Positions 7,714 through 22,405 of a stretch of DNA of 64,000 nt are shown here, piece by piece. The stretch spans positions 20,274,001-20,338,000 of the forward strand of contig OZ017797.1 of the NCBI GenBank assembly GCA_963969395.1. Reading direction: 5' to 3'. Numbering within the stretch: position 1 is the first letter of the stretch; every line of letters begins with the position of its first letter. The notes under the pieces were generated by a model, which worked only from the letters and a program-made list of their open reading frames with translations, did not search any database and was not told the DNA's origin. The stretch is from Pseudoscleropodium purum. Taxonomy: Eukaryota > Streptophyta > Bryopsida > Hypnales > Brachytheciaceae. The translations under genes were made by a program, and so were the position numbers.

Positions 7714-10700
7714 TAATTGACATTGACTAGAATTGTGTGTCCTTACTACTATGAAATATAAATGATTAGTTTTGGATCTTTTCAATAAATGAAAGAGGAT
7801 TCCAATGCACTTTAGTATGCATTATTTGGACACCATATAAATAAGTTATTGAAATTTCAACCCTTGTAGGTTTAATCAGGACTATATAATTATATGGTCA
7901 TATATATTTTACTCTTAGAATATTAAGTATGTGCTAAATTTATGGCAAAACATACACCATTGGGTTGAAAATCAACAAATAACATCTTTTGTTTGGAGGT
8001 CATTTCACTATCTAAATGTTATCATCTTCGAAACCAAATTTTGTTCCTTCATAACTCTTGCATACTGTATCCAAATATCACATCCGTTGCTGTGTTGGAA
8101 CCTCCTTTCAAGTGCCAACAAGAAAATTTGAAAATTCGATCAAAAAGCAGTGGTTTGGGGGCTACTTACCTTAATACAAAACTATTTTGCCAGATGTTCG
8201 TGATAACTTGCCACACAGGCCTGTAGCTCCTCTGCCTTGGAGTAAATTTTTCTTCACTGTGTAGGGCATTTATAGCAAGGGCTTTGCTGAAATGATGAGA
8301 ACTGAAGCCAAGTGTATGAGTGTGCGTTTTAATTAGCTCACTTGATTCGTGAGCATATTCGGAGTCCACTTGGGTGATCATCGTGATCATCGTGGAAGCC
8401 AAGATGCTTGGATGTCAGGGATGAGTGCGGTGAATTCGTATCTTCTGAGTTGAGGTTGTTGCTTGACTTCTTCCGGCCTTCCAGATCTTCACAGGTAAGG
8501 TAGGCTGCACTTGAAGTGACGGCTTGTAAGAGCTGATTGCATTTGTGGGGAAGCTAAACTCCTTGAAACAATTTTTAGTCAATTTCTGTAGGAAGGAAAA
8601 TGGAATTGGCATCCAACCCAAGTCGTTTCATGTTTTTTGGACCTTCTTGGAATTAGTTACGAATTTTTGAAGTTGAAAACACAGTGGGCACTGAAAAGTG
8701 ACCACCTCTTGAAATGTATATACTCGTGATACATTGAAAAAAGCAAAATGTACCTCTATGTTAGTGGTCGCTTTTAGAGAGGGGTTGCTTCTAGAGCACC
8801 GACTACTTTAGACATACCCATATTCAAGCAACTATCTAAAAGTGTATCCCAAAAAGTCTTGAAAATGAGAAGATACTTAAGTCAAGATGTTCATCCCATT
8901 TATATCAAAATTTAAGGTATAGTTTTAAAATTCTACACAATTGGACATTGGAAAATTGTAATTAATTTATATGATACCCAAAAAGTGAAAACTGAAGTGC
9001 TTTGAAATCTTTTTTGAATTGTTGATGAGATTCTATGACAATTTTACTATGGAAACTACTCTAATGGCTTTAGTGTTTAGTTGTAGGTCCTTCTACTTTA
9101 GTATAGCAATGTGTCGTGATAGCATTACTCATAAAACTATTAATAATTAATTGCATTTGGATCTACAAAATGACTTATGAATGGTTTCATACACAAATTC
9201 AAGTAAAGGAATACAATTTTTTCATCCTATTTTTTTTAGTTCTTTGAATGTTTGTGGCAAGTGGTGAGGAAAATTTCCACATTGAGGTATTATGCATAAG
9301 AATCCTTCAATATTTTATTCTTGATAATTTCTTTTTGCATTCTATAATGTCTATTACACCACCTTCTTAGAAGCTTCTAATTGGGTGCAAAAATTTGAAG
9401 AGAATGAATGCTACTTTGATATAATACCCTGCGAAAATGAATTGATGTGTTAGCCTAGCTATTGTACTAGGCCTTAGAAATAGGAATTGCATTTTTGGTG
9501 AGTTTTCAAGAGTGTTTTTTTTGCTTTATAATTGATTTGATAAAAGTCTAAGAAGATAATTTTACATTCCATTGTCTAGGAAATTTTAGTAATCATGTCT
9601 TTCCTTTTGAACCTTTAAAATGGCCCCAAACAAAGGTATTCAAATGCTAATTTGGGCATTTTTGTACACTATATTTTGCTTTAGAATCAACTTTAAAAGT
9701 AAAGGCACCAAAAGCATGCTAATTTAGGAATTTAAAAAAAGTATGGAAGTTGATAGAAGTTTTATTGAGATTTTGAAGACTATGCCATCAAATATTTAAC
9801 TACATAAAAAAAATATAGTGTCTATTGTATGTTTTATATCCCATTCTCTATAGTCCTAGCTATATTCTTAAATAACTATAAAAAAAATATGGTGTTTTTT
9901 TTCCATAGTCCTATCTAATTGAGTTGGTGCTTGATTGTTATTGCCCTTGTCCACACCTATATATACACAACATAATCTAAAATGAAGATCTACCAACTAG
10001 TGAGATATAAAGGTACGTGGTTTTTGTCTTTGAAAAAGATGTAGACTTGGTAAAAGCATGAATTTTTATTTTCTTATACCAAGTAATCAAAGGATTTGAT
10101 CAATCAATGTAGTACTAAATTTTTATAATTGTGCAACATGTGTTAGCGTGCATATAACAATAATCTTTTAGAGCAATTACAATGCATTCTTAACAAATAG
10201 TCCTTGTATTGGCAAATGGTGGGCCATTCCACAAAGCCTACATAGAACTACGATATTTTGAGAACAAATGATCCAATGCAAAGCCTACAATCTAAACTTC
10301 AAATGAACTTTTTTGCATTATAAAAAGAAGAAGAAAACATTATACCCTAAAAAAAAAGACCTATCATGCAAACAAGGAAAGGCCAAATTTATTAGCACAC
10401 ACCAATGCTTGAAAAGGTATGATAATAATGACTATTCCTATAATGAGCCAACTAGTGAATCCTTTATATTTTGCAAATTTGCCAAGTTTGGGAAGGATAG
10501 TAATGAGGCCCAAGAATAAAGAGAGAGCTATGCCAATTGCATTGGAGAGTGTTTTTTTGAGATGCCCCTTTATTATGTTGATACCATCTTGAAAGCCAGT
10601 TGCATTGCTAATGCTCCTACTCCCCTAGCAATATTTTTTCTGAATACATTGGTGGGTGAAGTTGCATACATGATTTTTAGGGTTTTTAGGCTTGAAGATT

Positions 10701-11397
10701 GGGGAAATGAAATTAAAAAACATGGAAAAAATTGTGTAAAACCACTATAGAACCATCTAAGTGAACAAAATTCTCCTCCCAATCTGGCATTTCACGAAGT
10801 ACATGGAATCCCGCATATTTGAAAAAATTCCTACATCACCAAGGCAAACATATGACGATCCCGTGAAAGGTTCGAACGAACTTCAAAATGTCGAGATTAC
10901 GTATAATAGCTCATCTAGTCTTTTCAAAACCCAGGCATAAAGGTGGTAAACAAAAACGAAAGCTAATCACGAATGGACACAGGACATATCTTTACCGGAA
11001 ATCATGCCCACATAAATGAAAGTTGTTTCCTTACAAGTCTTGTGGGAGGGCATATGAATGTGCCCCATCACTGATTTTTATACAGAGTCCGTTACCTACC
11101 CGTGCATCACTCCTCTAGCACATTCTCATGATTCAAAATCTTGAGTTGTGATAGTCAAAGCCTGTGCCGGCACCAATTAATAAGAATTGGATCTGAATTC
11201 CTGGCGCAAAGTTCCATCAACAGGACTCAGCTTATCGAATCTCTGGTGGCATCATGGGTTGGGAGTAACGCTGTTGACGCTAGCATTCTAGGCTTTCGAG
11301 CATCTAGCAAAGTGCACAAAGGTCTGAAATGTTTTGGAGTGCAACTCTTCTCGCTGTCTACACTCATACGCTGACGTACGAATAATCACAGCAAGCT
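7714..11397. other. AT-rich intergenic DNA, no gene
   Basis: Very AT-rich and CpG-poor, except about 8200-8640, which is balanced but shows no recognisable coding sequence. Short motifs near 8760-8810 (gctttagag or tttagagag followed by ggggttgc) are similar in style to the pogo-like MITE ends but no full element could be defined. About 10800-11397 becomes more balanced and probably includes the 3' UTR of the RING gene. Confidence 0.45.
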
Positions 11398-14148
11398 CTA
11401 GAATAACTGGATAAAGAGACTGGTTGAACCATCCCCATAAGAAGGCAGACCTGCAGACTTCACTACAGCACGGCACAAGGGACACGTTCGCTCTCTCTCA
11501 AACCTGCAAGGTAAAGAGAACACCAAAGCACGTTACACAATGGAAATGCTCACAACTTATCTTCAGGCGTGATCCACTACAGTTTTCTTTCTAGCCATCA
11601 TTACATCAAAGGTAAGACTGGCAAACTCGTAAACTTACCATTCAGACACACAATCTTCACAGAAAATGTGTTTACACCGGAGTGATATAGGTGTATGCAT
11701 CTTTTCTTGACATATGGCACACATATCTCCTGCTGCCAACACCTGGGCACAACCACAAATACAAGAGAAACTCTTGTTATTTAGGTGCATGCCACTGATC
11801 ACATTATTTTCTAGGAAAATTTAAATCAGTTACTCTGCCATATTTCTCGAAGTCGCATTTCTTAACAGTGACCGCATTAGCACATTCTCGTTTAATTTCG
11901 AGGAACACTGCGTAAACTAGTAGTCACGCATCAAAAGTAAACGCTACATTGAACAGTACAAAACCAGTAGTCAGACCAAACTCTTCAAGAAGCAGTGCAC
12001 TTACTTCCTCGTTGGTTGCGTTAGCCCCGTATTGAACTTCCCTACGAGACAATGCTCGAATTGCAGTTAAAAAGGTTTGCACCTGAAGCGCCACACAATA
12101 ACCATCCCAGATCCACAAGTAAGTAAATTGTATATGATAAAATAAAATAAAATATTCCCCACATAAATTTTCATACAAATACAGTTGCAAGGTGATTAAG
12201 CAGAGAAAACCGAAACTCAGACTTCAAATGTACCTTCTCAAAATTGGAAGTGAGCTTGAACGTCAAGTACAACCCAGTTGTAAGGGATGAGAACAGATTG
12301 CCGTAATTTTTATTCAAGAAGAACTTGTACCAGACTGGTCCAGGTATCAAGGCACGGTAAAACAGCAAAACGTACTCCACAAGCGTCAACAGTTGAGCCT
12401 GCAGTCACACACTACATCAGCATAAAATCGATCCTCTTCTCATATTCTTTAGCATAAAATTTACAAGATACACCATGCAGAAAACACCAACTCAAGTGGT
12501 TGAAGCTTTGTGTATTACCTGACGCCGATAATTCCGACCTCTACTGTTCTTGTAGTAGATAAGAACCCCACATTTGAAGACCATGGCCGCCTGCCTTGCG
12601 ACAGTGTCTACAGATTCAATGCAGTGAGACATCAGGTACACATAAAAAAGGCACTTTTGATACTACTAACAGAAAGAAAATATGTGTACATCCACGTCAA
12701 ACAGAAAAAAAATAAAAAGTCATCAAATCGGCTATAACCAAATGCTTACTAACCAACAATGGTAAATACCAAAGGTAAATAAACAGCTATGAGACGTGAA
12801 CTTGCATCAGCTATGTGAGATACATTTACTCATTTAATATACACGATGCACCGCATCAGGAACAAGTTCTGAAACATAAAAGCATTACTGTAACAACCAT
12901 CATCACAAAAGGTAGCATGGGAAGGTTGGGACACATACCATTGACGACAATGATGAATATAGCATCCCAAAATGGAGGAATTTCTCGGGGTGGAAAAAGA
13001 ATCAATGGACGCCACAAAGCATCTCTGCTGTACCACCAGTAAACACCAACAATATGTACCACTAGGACCCATCCCAGAGCAATAAGAACAGGAGGTTTCC
13101 TCTCATTCTGTAAACAGCAAAAACAGACTTCACCATCAGATCATGGAAACTTTTCTCAAGAACCGGCCAAAACGTATCGTGGTACTAGAATGAAAAGTCA
13201 AACAGATGCAAGTGAAAACGAGTTTGTATTGCTAAGAGAGCGCAAATGATATGGTGCCCCCAGTGTTGTCACAAACAAGCGGCGATGGAGAAGACTACTA
13301 CCAAGAGTTATATCCACAGAGAAAGCTAAGTGACTTGCAGTTACCTTCAAAGCTGTCTGCTTGCGCAGGACATCATTTGCCTTGAACATGACGGCTGTTA
13401 TCCAAAACGCCACAAAGAATCCTGTAAAAAAGAGCAATTTCGGAATATCTGTTATTCTCACCGTTCAAACCCCAACCAATCATGCCTGCCAGTCGAAATC
13501 ACCGTATAAAACATGCCACTGCAACTCAAACAATGAAGAGAACCACAAGACAACAAACAACTGACCTTGCAAATGCTGTCGGATGAAGACCATCAAAAGC
13601 AATATAGTAAAAGGTAACGCCTGTTCAATCCACCGTGCCAACTGCTGGAAATCGTATCTTTGTGAAGCAGCTTCTCTACCGTTTCCAGCTGCCTCAGTAT
13701 CCGAGGCCTCTCCTCTCTCCTCTGCGCTTGATGAATGTGGCGAGATTGCCGTGTTCGGGCCGCTTTCATTACCTGTTATGCGCATCGGTTGAAGAGTAGG
13801 CAACAACTGGGAGTCACTCAAGTCGGTAGCATTCCTGGAACTCAGGACTGCTGGAGTAGTTGCAACGCGAGCCTGATCGGGCTCCCCTACACCAAATATC
13901 CTGATTGAAACCTCAGCACCTCCATCACCCGCTCTTTCAGCTTCAGAGTTTTGTCCCACTGAACCAGTAGACAGGGCAACCTCTTGCTCACTCTCCGAAG
14001 AATGAGCTCGCCCACGCATCAGACCAGTAAATTCAAGCAAAGCTGAGAGAGGTGCGGGCAAGAAGTTCGCTGAAGTAAGCTGCATGCCATATCTCCTGGA
14101 GGAGCTATTACTTCGATGCACCTCTGAAGAGGACCCAGAGCTCTCCAT
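11398..14148 (-). CDS. RNFT-like RING-type E3 ligase with transmembrane segments, 8 exons
   Basis: Eight exons give 456 aa: 14148-13566, 13421-13345, 13107-12939, 12607-12519, 12398-12234, 12082-12005, 11742-11639, 11503-11398 (stop TAG). All junctions are GT-AG and phases agree throughout. The N-terminal 165 residues are Ser/Glu-rich and probably disordered. Hydrophobic segments follow: about 175-206 ([26 protein letters not shown]), 227-246 ([20 protein letters not shown]), 266-276 and 309-325. A C3HC4 RING is at 395-432 (Cys395, Cys398, Cys410, His412, Cys415, Cys418, Cys429, Cys432). The layout matches RNFT1/RNFT2 (RING finger and transmembrane domain proteins) and their plant counterparts. 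RNFT1 acts in ER-associated degradation; an ER-membrane ubiquitin ligase is inferred here. The ATG is preceded by in-frame divergence from any family match and fits an unconserved N-terminus. Confidence 0.93.
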
Positions 14149-15560
14149 GTTGATACGCAGTCTTTTAAGTGTTATTCACGACACAGGGTCTGTTCAACCT
14201 TGGAGTTTTGAAGAGAATTCGCTGTCAGCACCTACAACTACAACTACACCTAGACACTTGGACTACTGCCTTTACTGAGACAGCCACAGATCAACTCCAA
14301 GGTTCGTCCTCCCTATCAAGCCTCGAGTACTCAGTATAATTTCGCCAATCTCCGAGTGATGAAGATAAACCATCTGTAAAAACCCAATTGCGCAATGATA
14401 ACCCTGTTTAGAATCTGTTTAGAAAAGGTAATATTCATGCTCTCCAACTGTACCAATCGAAGACTCCAATTATTAGAACACAAAAATAATTGCCATTCAC
14501 GATGCAGCTTTTAAAACCCTAAACCAAGTTGAAACTCCTTACAATACAGAAATACTAATGATGAGCGGTCAAATTCTGTGCAATTGATATTGAGAGAGCT
14601 CTAACAAAGAAATAAAACCCCAGTCAAATTGTAAAAAAGTTAATACCAGTCCATCTCGCTCGCCACCTGAACGAAGACTTGCTGAAGATCTAAATGATAA
14701 GGCCTAATTTCGTTCAACGATTCCTCAGAAGTGCCTCCAAACGTTCATTATGTGATCATGACAACCCCCGAAACCAAATGCGTCTATCAGAATTGCACCG
14801 CACTGTCGTCAGACATGGCCTTCCATACGCATCATATCTCCTAATTACACAAGAGCGAACAGATTCACTGCGGATACCCTGAAACCCTAGTTTACCGACA
14901 TCAATGCTCTGGCCATCGTATGTGTATTCTCCTGCAAAGCGGTCGTTCGAAAGACTACCTCGACATCTTATTCCACTAACCGAGAACGACGCGTAGAACA
15001 AAGAGTGCAATTGTCAAACATATAACCCTGCCTGCGAAATTTCACCGCTAATCACACCGACGTTGCCTTAGCAGCACAAAACCACTACAAAGATTCTACT
15101 TAGAACTTCACCGATCCGGCCCGAAGAGAGCGTACACAAATTGCTCTCAAGCCACAAATTAAAACTTCAAACCCTGGCTTGTCCGTAAGTGCTGAACAAC
15201 CTAAACACAAAGACGGCTCGACAGTCGCTTCAATCAATTACACCCACCCTACCCGCCGCCTCCATGCTGCAAAACGTCCCCCAAAATCCCGACTGCAAAT
15301 CAAATCAACAGAACCATCCACACTTGCGAGAATGCCGAAACTTCCCGAAAAGCCAAGCTAGCACCGTCGAAACTGCACAAAATTCGTCACAGAGAGACCC
15401 CAAGTGACGAGAATCGGCACGGCGAATTCCCAGGCACGAATTCGAGACGCCGTGCGAGGGATCTGGAGTTTGAAATCTGTGGCATTCGGAACGAAATGGA
15501 CGGCAAGGCAAGTCAAAGCAGATGGTGTGGTTTGACCTCCTCGAACGACGTCGAACCTCA
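14149..15560. promoter_or_regulatory. 5' UTR and promoter region of the RING gene
   Basis: Upstream of the minus-strand RING gene the DNA stays gene-like in composition to about 15600. Telo-box-like aaaccctaa at about 14515 and aaaccctag at about 14882 are common in plant 5' regions. The true transcription start and any 5' UTR intron cannot be placed. Open frames of 60-125 codons here match no family. Confidence 0.4.
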
Positions 15561-17730
15561 CTGACGGACGGACGGAGGGGGGACGGGCCAGCTAGGACAT
15601 TTTGGAGGATCCACGTCATGAATATACGGAATTGGCCATTCAAGTTCTTCCACGGTAGCAAGGTCTCGGAAATTATTGCCAATAAGGTGCCTGTCCAAAT
15701 TCACCAAGACGCGTTCAAATCGGCATCGGGGCTTCTATTGGTAGGGACGTGGTTTGCCAACTGGGCAGGCGACTTGAGCCATGTCAGCGTTTATGAATGG
15801 GTGGAACTCGCGGCTTGTCACGTTCATTCAAAGTCACCTCTGAAGGACAGTCATGCCGTTGAAAACAGCGTACTGTCCACCAATCCCCGTGCCAGAAAAT
15901 CCCTTGCCAAAAGTGAGGTGACAAAACAAAATAATAAGGTAGATCACGTAGTTACAACACAACACTCATTTAACAGTGCACCCAACTTAAATTGGAAAAA
16001 TTGAAAAATTAATTGAAAAATTAAAAATGGGCCAGGGTATCTTCAAATCCGACAGCTTTTGGTGCTGTGCCTAGTTACAATTATTATTTTGGTCAAATTT
16101 TCATATTTTTTGATTGGCAAGTGAAAAGAGGTTCCAATGCATCTAAGAATGCGACATTTGGATACCATATGCAAAAGTTATGAAGGAAGAAAGTTTGGTT
16201 TGAAAATAGTTTAATTTCTTCCACATAGGTATATAATTGATTGTGAAAATGTACACAAATAAAAGATGGTGGTTTAGCAGCAATGGCACATTTAGGGGCC
16301 CCACCTTACATGAAGGTTTGATTTAGCACTTAGATGTCAAAATTGAATTTTCACATTAAATTTTTAGGGGTCCATATCACTTCACACCAATCACAAGATA
16401 GCATGTGACACTTTTTTACAAAAATGAATTGAGTTATGCCAAATGTGACCTTCATGTAGAGTAGAGTTGGCATTGAGTCTTGTAGTCTTTCCAACCTGAG
16501 GGATAAATACAAGGACTAATTATTTATAGCTAGGTGATCAAATTTGGAAAATTGAATTCATAGTTGAAATCATAGAATGGTTAAATTAGCACAAAAATGT
16601 CATAAAAATCATAATTAGACACTCTAAAATAAGGAATTTTTTTACATATATTCCTCATTTATCTCCATGTGAAAAAAATTCAAATGTGCAAATGAGGTCA
16701 GCTACAACCCAAAAGACAAAGATCCAAGCAAAAATATTTCTTCTTGGACCCTTTTGGCAAGGACAATTATAATGATCCTTTCCAACATCATAGCATTGTT
16801 CAATCTCAAGTTGGAAGTTCATCAAACAATAATCTCAGAGGTAGAATATTTTATTGTTGTTAGGTGTTGGACATTCAAATAAATATTAAGTCAAGAATGA
16901 AAAAGAATAAACACTAAAAAGTCAATGCCAAATTGAAAAGAAATCAAAGAAAAATAGATTGACAAAAAATTGAATGTATTTTCATTTGTAGTGAAGAGTT
17001 TGGACTAATTTTGATTACTTTTTTCTACATGGACTCAAATAACACCCCTACTTCTTTGAAAAATCTAGTAGTATGAATTAGGAGTTCTAATTGAGAGACT
17101 TAGGTTAAATTGCCATATAAATTTATAATTTAAAAATCATGTTAATTGTAGAAGGATGCGGCCTATCACTGAAGTACCAAACCAAAATTTATCAAATTCA
17201 TGGATGAATAGGAACATTCTTTATCAACTTTATTTCTACAAACTTCTCACAAAGACATTCATTGGACACATTTGTCCTACAATGTTAAAATGTTAAAATT
17301 ACAATTTGTAAATGCTACTTAATTACCAATCATGCCATATGTTAATTGTGTGAATAACAATCTTAAGAAAAATAATCATATTATATTACTAATTTTTTTT
17401 GCTATCGTGTTATTATAATAGATGATGAGTTTGAAAAAGCATTCAAATCTCTTTATCTACAAGGAAAATATTATTGTCTAAGTTAGAAGACATCAACCTT
17501 GATATTTTAGGTCAAATTAATCCCTCAAGGACTTTAAGGCCACCACATGGCTTCTACAACTATATTTGTAGAAAATTCAAAATGTAAACCTTACTAATAA
17601 TTCTTCAACAACAAAAAAGACTTTAGATGATTTTTTCCACTAAATCCATCGATGCAATTCGATCAAAAAATTAGATCTCAAGTGTACAATTTTGGGTGAA
17701 TTTTTTTTGAGAACAAAGAAGGTGCTCTAA
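15561..17730. other. Transition into AT-rich intergenic DNA
   Basis: A 160-codon plus-strand frame (15522-16004) overlaps the end of the balanced-composition region but has no family resemblance and no supporting exon neighbours. From about 15960 the DNA is strongly AT-rich with almost no CpG. No repeat boundaries were found before the MITE at 17731. Confidence 0.4.
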
Positions 17731-18010
17731 GCATTAGAGGATTTTATGGGGTTTGGGAGTGTTGTGAGTTCCCAACCATTTTCTAACCCTATGAACTAGC
17801 TGAAACTTATTGCCTAACGTGGCAAAGCAATTGCCACATTGTTTTAAAAAAAATTAAAAATTCAACATTGTTTTTCATTTTAAAAATTTTAATTTATTTA
17901 ATTTATTTAAAAAAAATTCTGACAGCATGGCATCCTCTTCGCTATAGGGGGAATTGCGAGGGGTAGTTGCTTGAAACAGCCCTTTTGGACCTTAGAAAAT
18001 CCTCTAATGC
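17731..18010. mobile_element. MITE of an unnamed TIR family (copy 1)
   Basis: About 280 bp bounded by perfect 15-bp inverted repeats: left gcattagaggatttt (17731-17745), right aaaatcctctaatgc (17996-18010). The interior has a GTGGCA...TGCCAC palindromic core flanked by A/T runs. It is homologous, in opposite orientation, to 38152-38400: both share the core gtggcaattg.tttgccac and similar ends. No coding capacity. A target-site duplication was not clear. Confidence 0.6.
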
Positions 18011-21000
18011 CATCTCTTTTAGTCCTCGTATCTTTTTTTTCACCTTTCAAAATGATTTGAAAAAAATTTCACTGCATTAATATCATGATGAAATTAATCC
18101 ATGGAAAAATGCTTTTGGAGCACTTTTGAGTAGGGTTTTTTGTTTAGGCAATTAAATGCCCAAATTCCTAAAAAGAAAATAGGTAGCTTCAAGCCTATAG
18201 AAAAAAAGGGGTAAATGTGTTAAAAAATGCCAAATTGTAATGATGTCCCTATACACTTGTGCCATGATGTTTCTAAAACCTCATTTCATCCATTGTATAG
18301 AGCCAACACATATAAAAAAAATGCATATAAAAATTACATTTTCAAAATTGTATACTCAAGATTGGCCTCCTTCAATTCAAACCTCTAGAATGAAGGAGCT
18401 ACAAAACTTACAACCTTCTTGAAAGAAAGGCCATATAACCATTTGTCTTAAAAAAACCCAAAAACATTGCTTTTGAGCATTTTAATTTCAACATTCTAAT
18501 TTCAACGTACATACAAAAGATCACCCCATTGAACATCTTTCATCATTCCTATCAATGGTGGCATTTTCTCAAAAAAATTGTGATTTCATTGATCTTTTTG
18601 TCATAGGAAAGCTACATAAGTCTTTTTTCATTTCAATAGTAATGATCACAAAATTATTCCCAATGAATGAAGAATCATGCTTGTTGTTTGAAAAGCTAAT
18701 CAAGAAAATTTAAGCTAGACAAAAAAACAAGAGCTATACTCAAATGCCCCCTAGTCCTTAGGGCTTAAATTCAATTAGGTCAAATTAAGTTGGAAATCAT
18801 GTATACTTTTTTTCTTGAACTTAGAGAAAGATTCAATTCAAGTTGAAGGTCAATTGTACCCTTTTCTATTTTGTAAGCGCCAAAATTTGCTATTAATTTA
18901 CAAGGAATGTGTTGGGTAATTCCTAGAAAAAATGCTCCACATTTTTATGAACAAAGACTAAGTTAGTTGAAAATACTGACTTTACAAAGATATTATTTGT
19001 CATCATATATCAAATGCTTGCAAATCTTAACATGTAAAAAACCCAAGATATCTTCCCTCCAAAATTGCCTCTTAAGCTAAATTGTAGTACATTTAACAAA
19101 ATAATTTCATAATTATTTCTTTGGGAAATTAAAATTTTTTTTTAACCATAGTAACTTTTCTACTGCTATTGAATTAGTTAACTTTTGAATTCCCAAAGAA
19201 TTTGATCATACAAATTTGAGGTATGTACAATCAAATTTGGTTTTGATAGAATTTTAGTTTTTTTCTACAACAAAATGACTTTGATAGGACACATCTTTAA
19301 ATTTCCACAATTTTTTTTGTCTTTTGTAATTAAATGCAACTATAAATAGTTGAAATTATATTTTTCAATTTTCACAAGCTAATATTAAAGTAATAATGAA
19401 GGATTATTTTCAAAATCTAATAATCAATTGAAGTACACTAAAAACCCAAGAATTCCATATGACAATGACCATTAACTATTTGCTTCAATTAATCAGCCTT
19501 TGCCCACTTTACCATCTATTGGATTTCTTTTTGCATAAGGTGATCCTTCATTGGCTAGTTTTTCCTCACAAGTTAAATTACAACAAATGATCTCAAAGCG
19601 TTAGAATTTGAAAGTATACCCAAGGTTCAGAGTTTTTTTTCCAAATCATGAGTTTTTTTTATTATGGACAAACAATCGAGCAAAAAAATGAGAGAAAAAA
19701 TTGTTTTAATTTCTAGAAAGTTGTCAAAAAGAGATGATGACCATAAATTGGTTGTTTGGGCATTTATGGATAAAACAAAATAGAAATCCCAAATTTGAAA
19801 ATTTCATTAAAATTTGAACTTCATTAAACTTAAAATTTTGGTCTTTTTCAATTCAAAAGTTGGGCTTGCGTTTTAGAAATTAATTGGAAAAATCCTTTAA
19901 ATTTTTTTATTGGTATATTGTAGTACATAATATTTATAATTGAGTTAATTTTTAACATGTATGAAATTTAAAAAGCCATATTTTTTGCAATCCACTTCTT
20001 AGATGAAGGCAAGAATTATATATATACAATTAAACGTGAAGGAGAAAGATTGAGAAAGTGAATAAGGATATGGAGATGGAAATCAATTTATATTTATATT
20101 GAAATATTTTATGGTAGATACACTCAAATTGTACATTTCAAATTTGCATATATGTAGAAATTTAATTACAATAGTATAATCTCTTGTCATTTTGAAATGG
20201 CTACATTATTTTATATACTAAAAAAATAGTGAACATTGTGTACTAATATTGTATTTGCATTACAATTCGTTGTTGATGTTGTGTCTGTATTGGGACTTGC
20301 CATAGATAAATGCCAAAATGTCAACATTTAGTAATAGCTAAAAGGTCAACTTCCATATTATGGTCACGTGATGGAGATTGTATGGTCATATTGGAAGTTG
20401 GCCAATTTGAAGCACTACATGGATTACTCTCTTGAACCAAAAATGAAATTGTTTTCTCGTGTTCATTTGAAAAATGAAGTTTCTTGCAATATAAAGGGGG
20501 TAAAATCTACATTGAGTTGTGATTCACCACTTTTGGATGTTTGTACATAATTTAATGATGGAAGGACAAATGATGCAAAACCAAATAATTTCAATGAGAG
20601 TTTAGACTCTTTGAATGCCATGATGAAAGTTTGTTAGATGATGGTGAGTTCAATTAAGGAAAAGGAAAAAGAAGGATGAAAAATAAGAAAGAGATGAGGA
20701 AAATGAAAAAAATTTAAGAGGAAAAAAATTGAAAGGATAAGAAAATTGAGAGAATCAAGAGAAATGTAATAGAATAGAAAGATTTTAGAATATATGTTTG
20801 AATAAAAAATGAACTTCCTTTTATAGTCAAACTTATTAATTTTTTACATTTAAATTCTTACTAATAACCTAACCTATATTTTATCCCCTTCATTTTAGCC
20901 CATGCAAAATCTTTTACTATTCATCTTCAAGTAAATAACTTTTGATTTTGATTTTCTAAATATGGATCAATTTTTTTCCTTTAAGAATTCCTTTCTAGTT

Positions 21001-22190
21001 CAATATCTACTTATATGCAATTGGGATTGGTGCAAAATTAACTTTGGATTTAGTCCCCTTGCTGAGGGCTTTTGACAATTCTTTGTTGGTTTAGCAGCCA
21101 TAGAAATATTAACTACCATTGCAATTAAACAAATAGAACAAAACACCAAACTTAATCACACCAAGTAGACTTTTTTAGAAATTATTTTATATAGTTTGAA
21201 GAATTGTATGGAGTTTAATTTTTACTAATATTTATAGTAATTGAATTAATAAAATGGTACAATAGTAAATACATATATTATAAGGCTAATTACCAATATG
21301 AATTTGAAATGATTACGAGTATTTATATTTGAATTTTGAGTCTAATTAGTTTTTTAGAAGTTTCAATCTTTTGAATTGAATATGCTATAAAATAATACAT
21401 TTAAAAATTTCTTGGTTAAATTGGATGTAGTTACTATTGATAGAATGTATTTTAATACTAGAATGAAATTCATTTATATAGTAGCACAAGTTCTTCTTAT
21501 AAATTATTTTATTATCAAAATATTTTTTTTATTATTCATGTTTAGATATCTTATAATTTTTGCTATTTATTTCTATTTTTATTAGAAATTCTATTCACAT
21601 TTCAATGAGAATGTTTTAAATTGACTACAATCAAAAGATATTAAATATGGATGTGAGGAGGTTGTTGTTCAACTATAGGATTCAAGTGTGTGTGCTTGAA
21701 CGACACTTTGATATGAATCATTTAGAAAGCTTTAGTCCCTATATAACCAAAGGGTTGTTCAAATATTTAAAACTACTAAGAATTTTGGATGAATAATTCA
21801 TTAATATTATTCTATGAAATAAATTCTATTATTCATAAAATAAATCATTGAATATTAATCCTATATCATTGAATATTTATTATCAATAAATAATTTTTTA
21901 TCAATAATTGGTAGATAAATTTAAATCAAAATTTAAAAATGTCTTTGAAATAAAATAAAATACAAAATGTTTGCTCTAGTCTTGGATTTAATATTAAGTG
22001 AAAATATAATTTGGTTGAATTGCATAAGTTTTTGTATTTGAAATACAATACATTCAATGCTTAATTGAATCCCGAGTGATAATTTCCTAGCTAGCAATTG
22101 CAAACTATTCTATCTATACATTTAAATTTCAAAAACATTTCTATTGAATTGTTGAATCCTTTATAGACAATAGATAATAGAAGATAGGGA
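18011..22190. other. AT-rich intergenic DNA, no gene
   Basis: Extremely AT-rich with long A and T runs. Open frames are 60 codons or shorter and match nothing. No terminal repeats, LTRs or transposase fragments were recognised. About 20640-20770 is a purine-rich (A/G) strand-asymmetric stretch. Confidence 0.5.
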
Positions 22191-22405
22191 CTTGAACTAA
22201 GGAACTTTTAGTATTCATAAAGGTCTTGTCTAAAAACTCACAAATATGCAATAATTACCAAAACCATTTGATGGCTCCAAGATTGGAGTGGAGGAGATGA
22301 TGGAGGCTTGAAATGAGGAACTTTCAATACTTACGGAAGTCTTGCCTAAAAAACCACAAATATGCAATAATTACCAAAATCATTTGATGGCTTCAAGATT
22401 AGAAA
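22191..22405. repeat. 116-bp tandem duplication
   Basis: Two head-to-tail copies with a period of about 116 bp. The blocks ggaactttta and ggaactttca, 'cacaaatatgcaataattac' and catttgatggct recur at 22201/22317, 22240/22356 and 22266/22382. A few substitutions separate the copies. Confidence 0.75.

Noticed and set aside
10868..10882. ggttcgaacg as a tRNA T-loop
   Set aside because: No acceptor stem, D-arm or anticodon arm could be placed around it.
15522..16004. 160-codon plus-strand frame
   Set aside because: No family resemblance, it runs from promoter-like DNA into AT-rich DNA, and the end is Asn/Lys-rich as expected from random AT-rich sequence.
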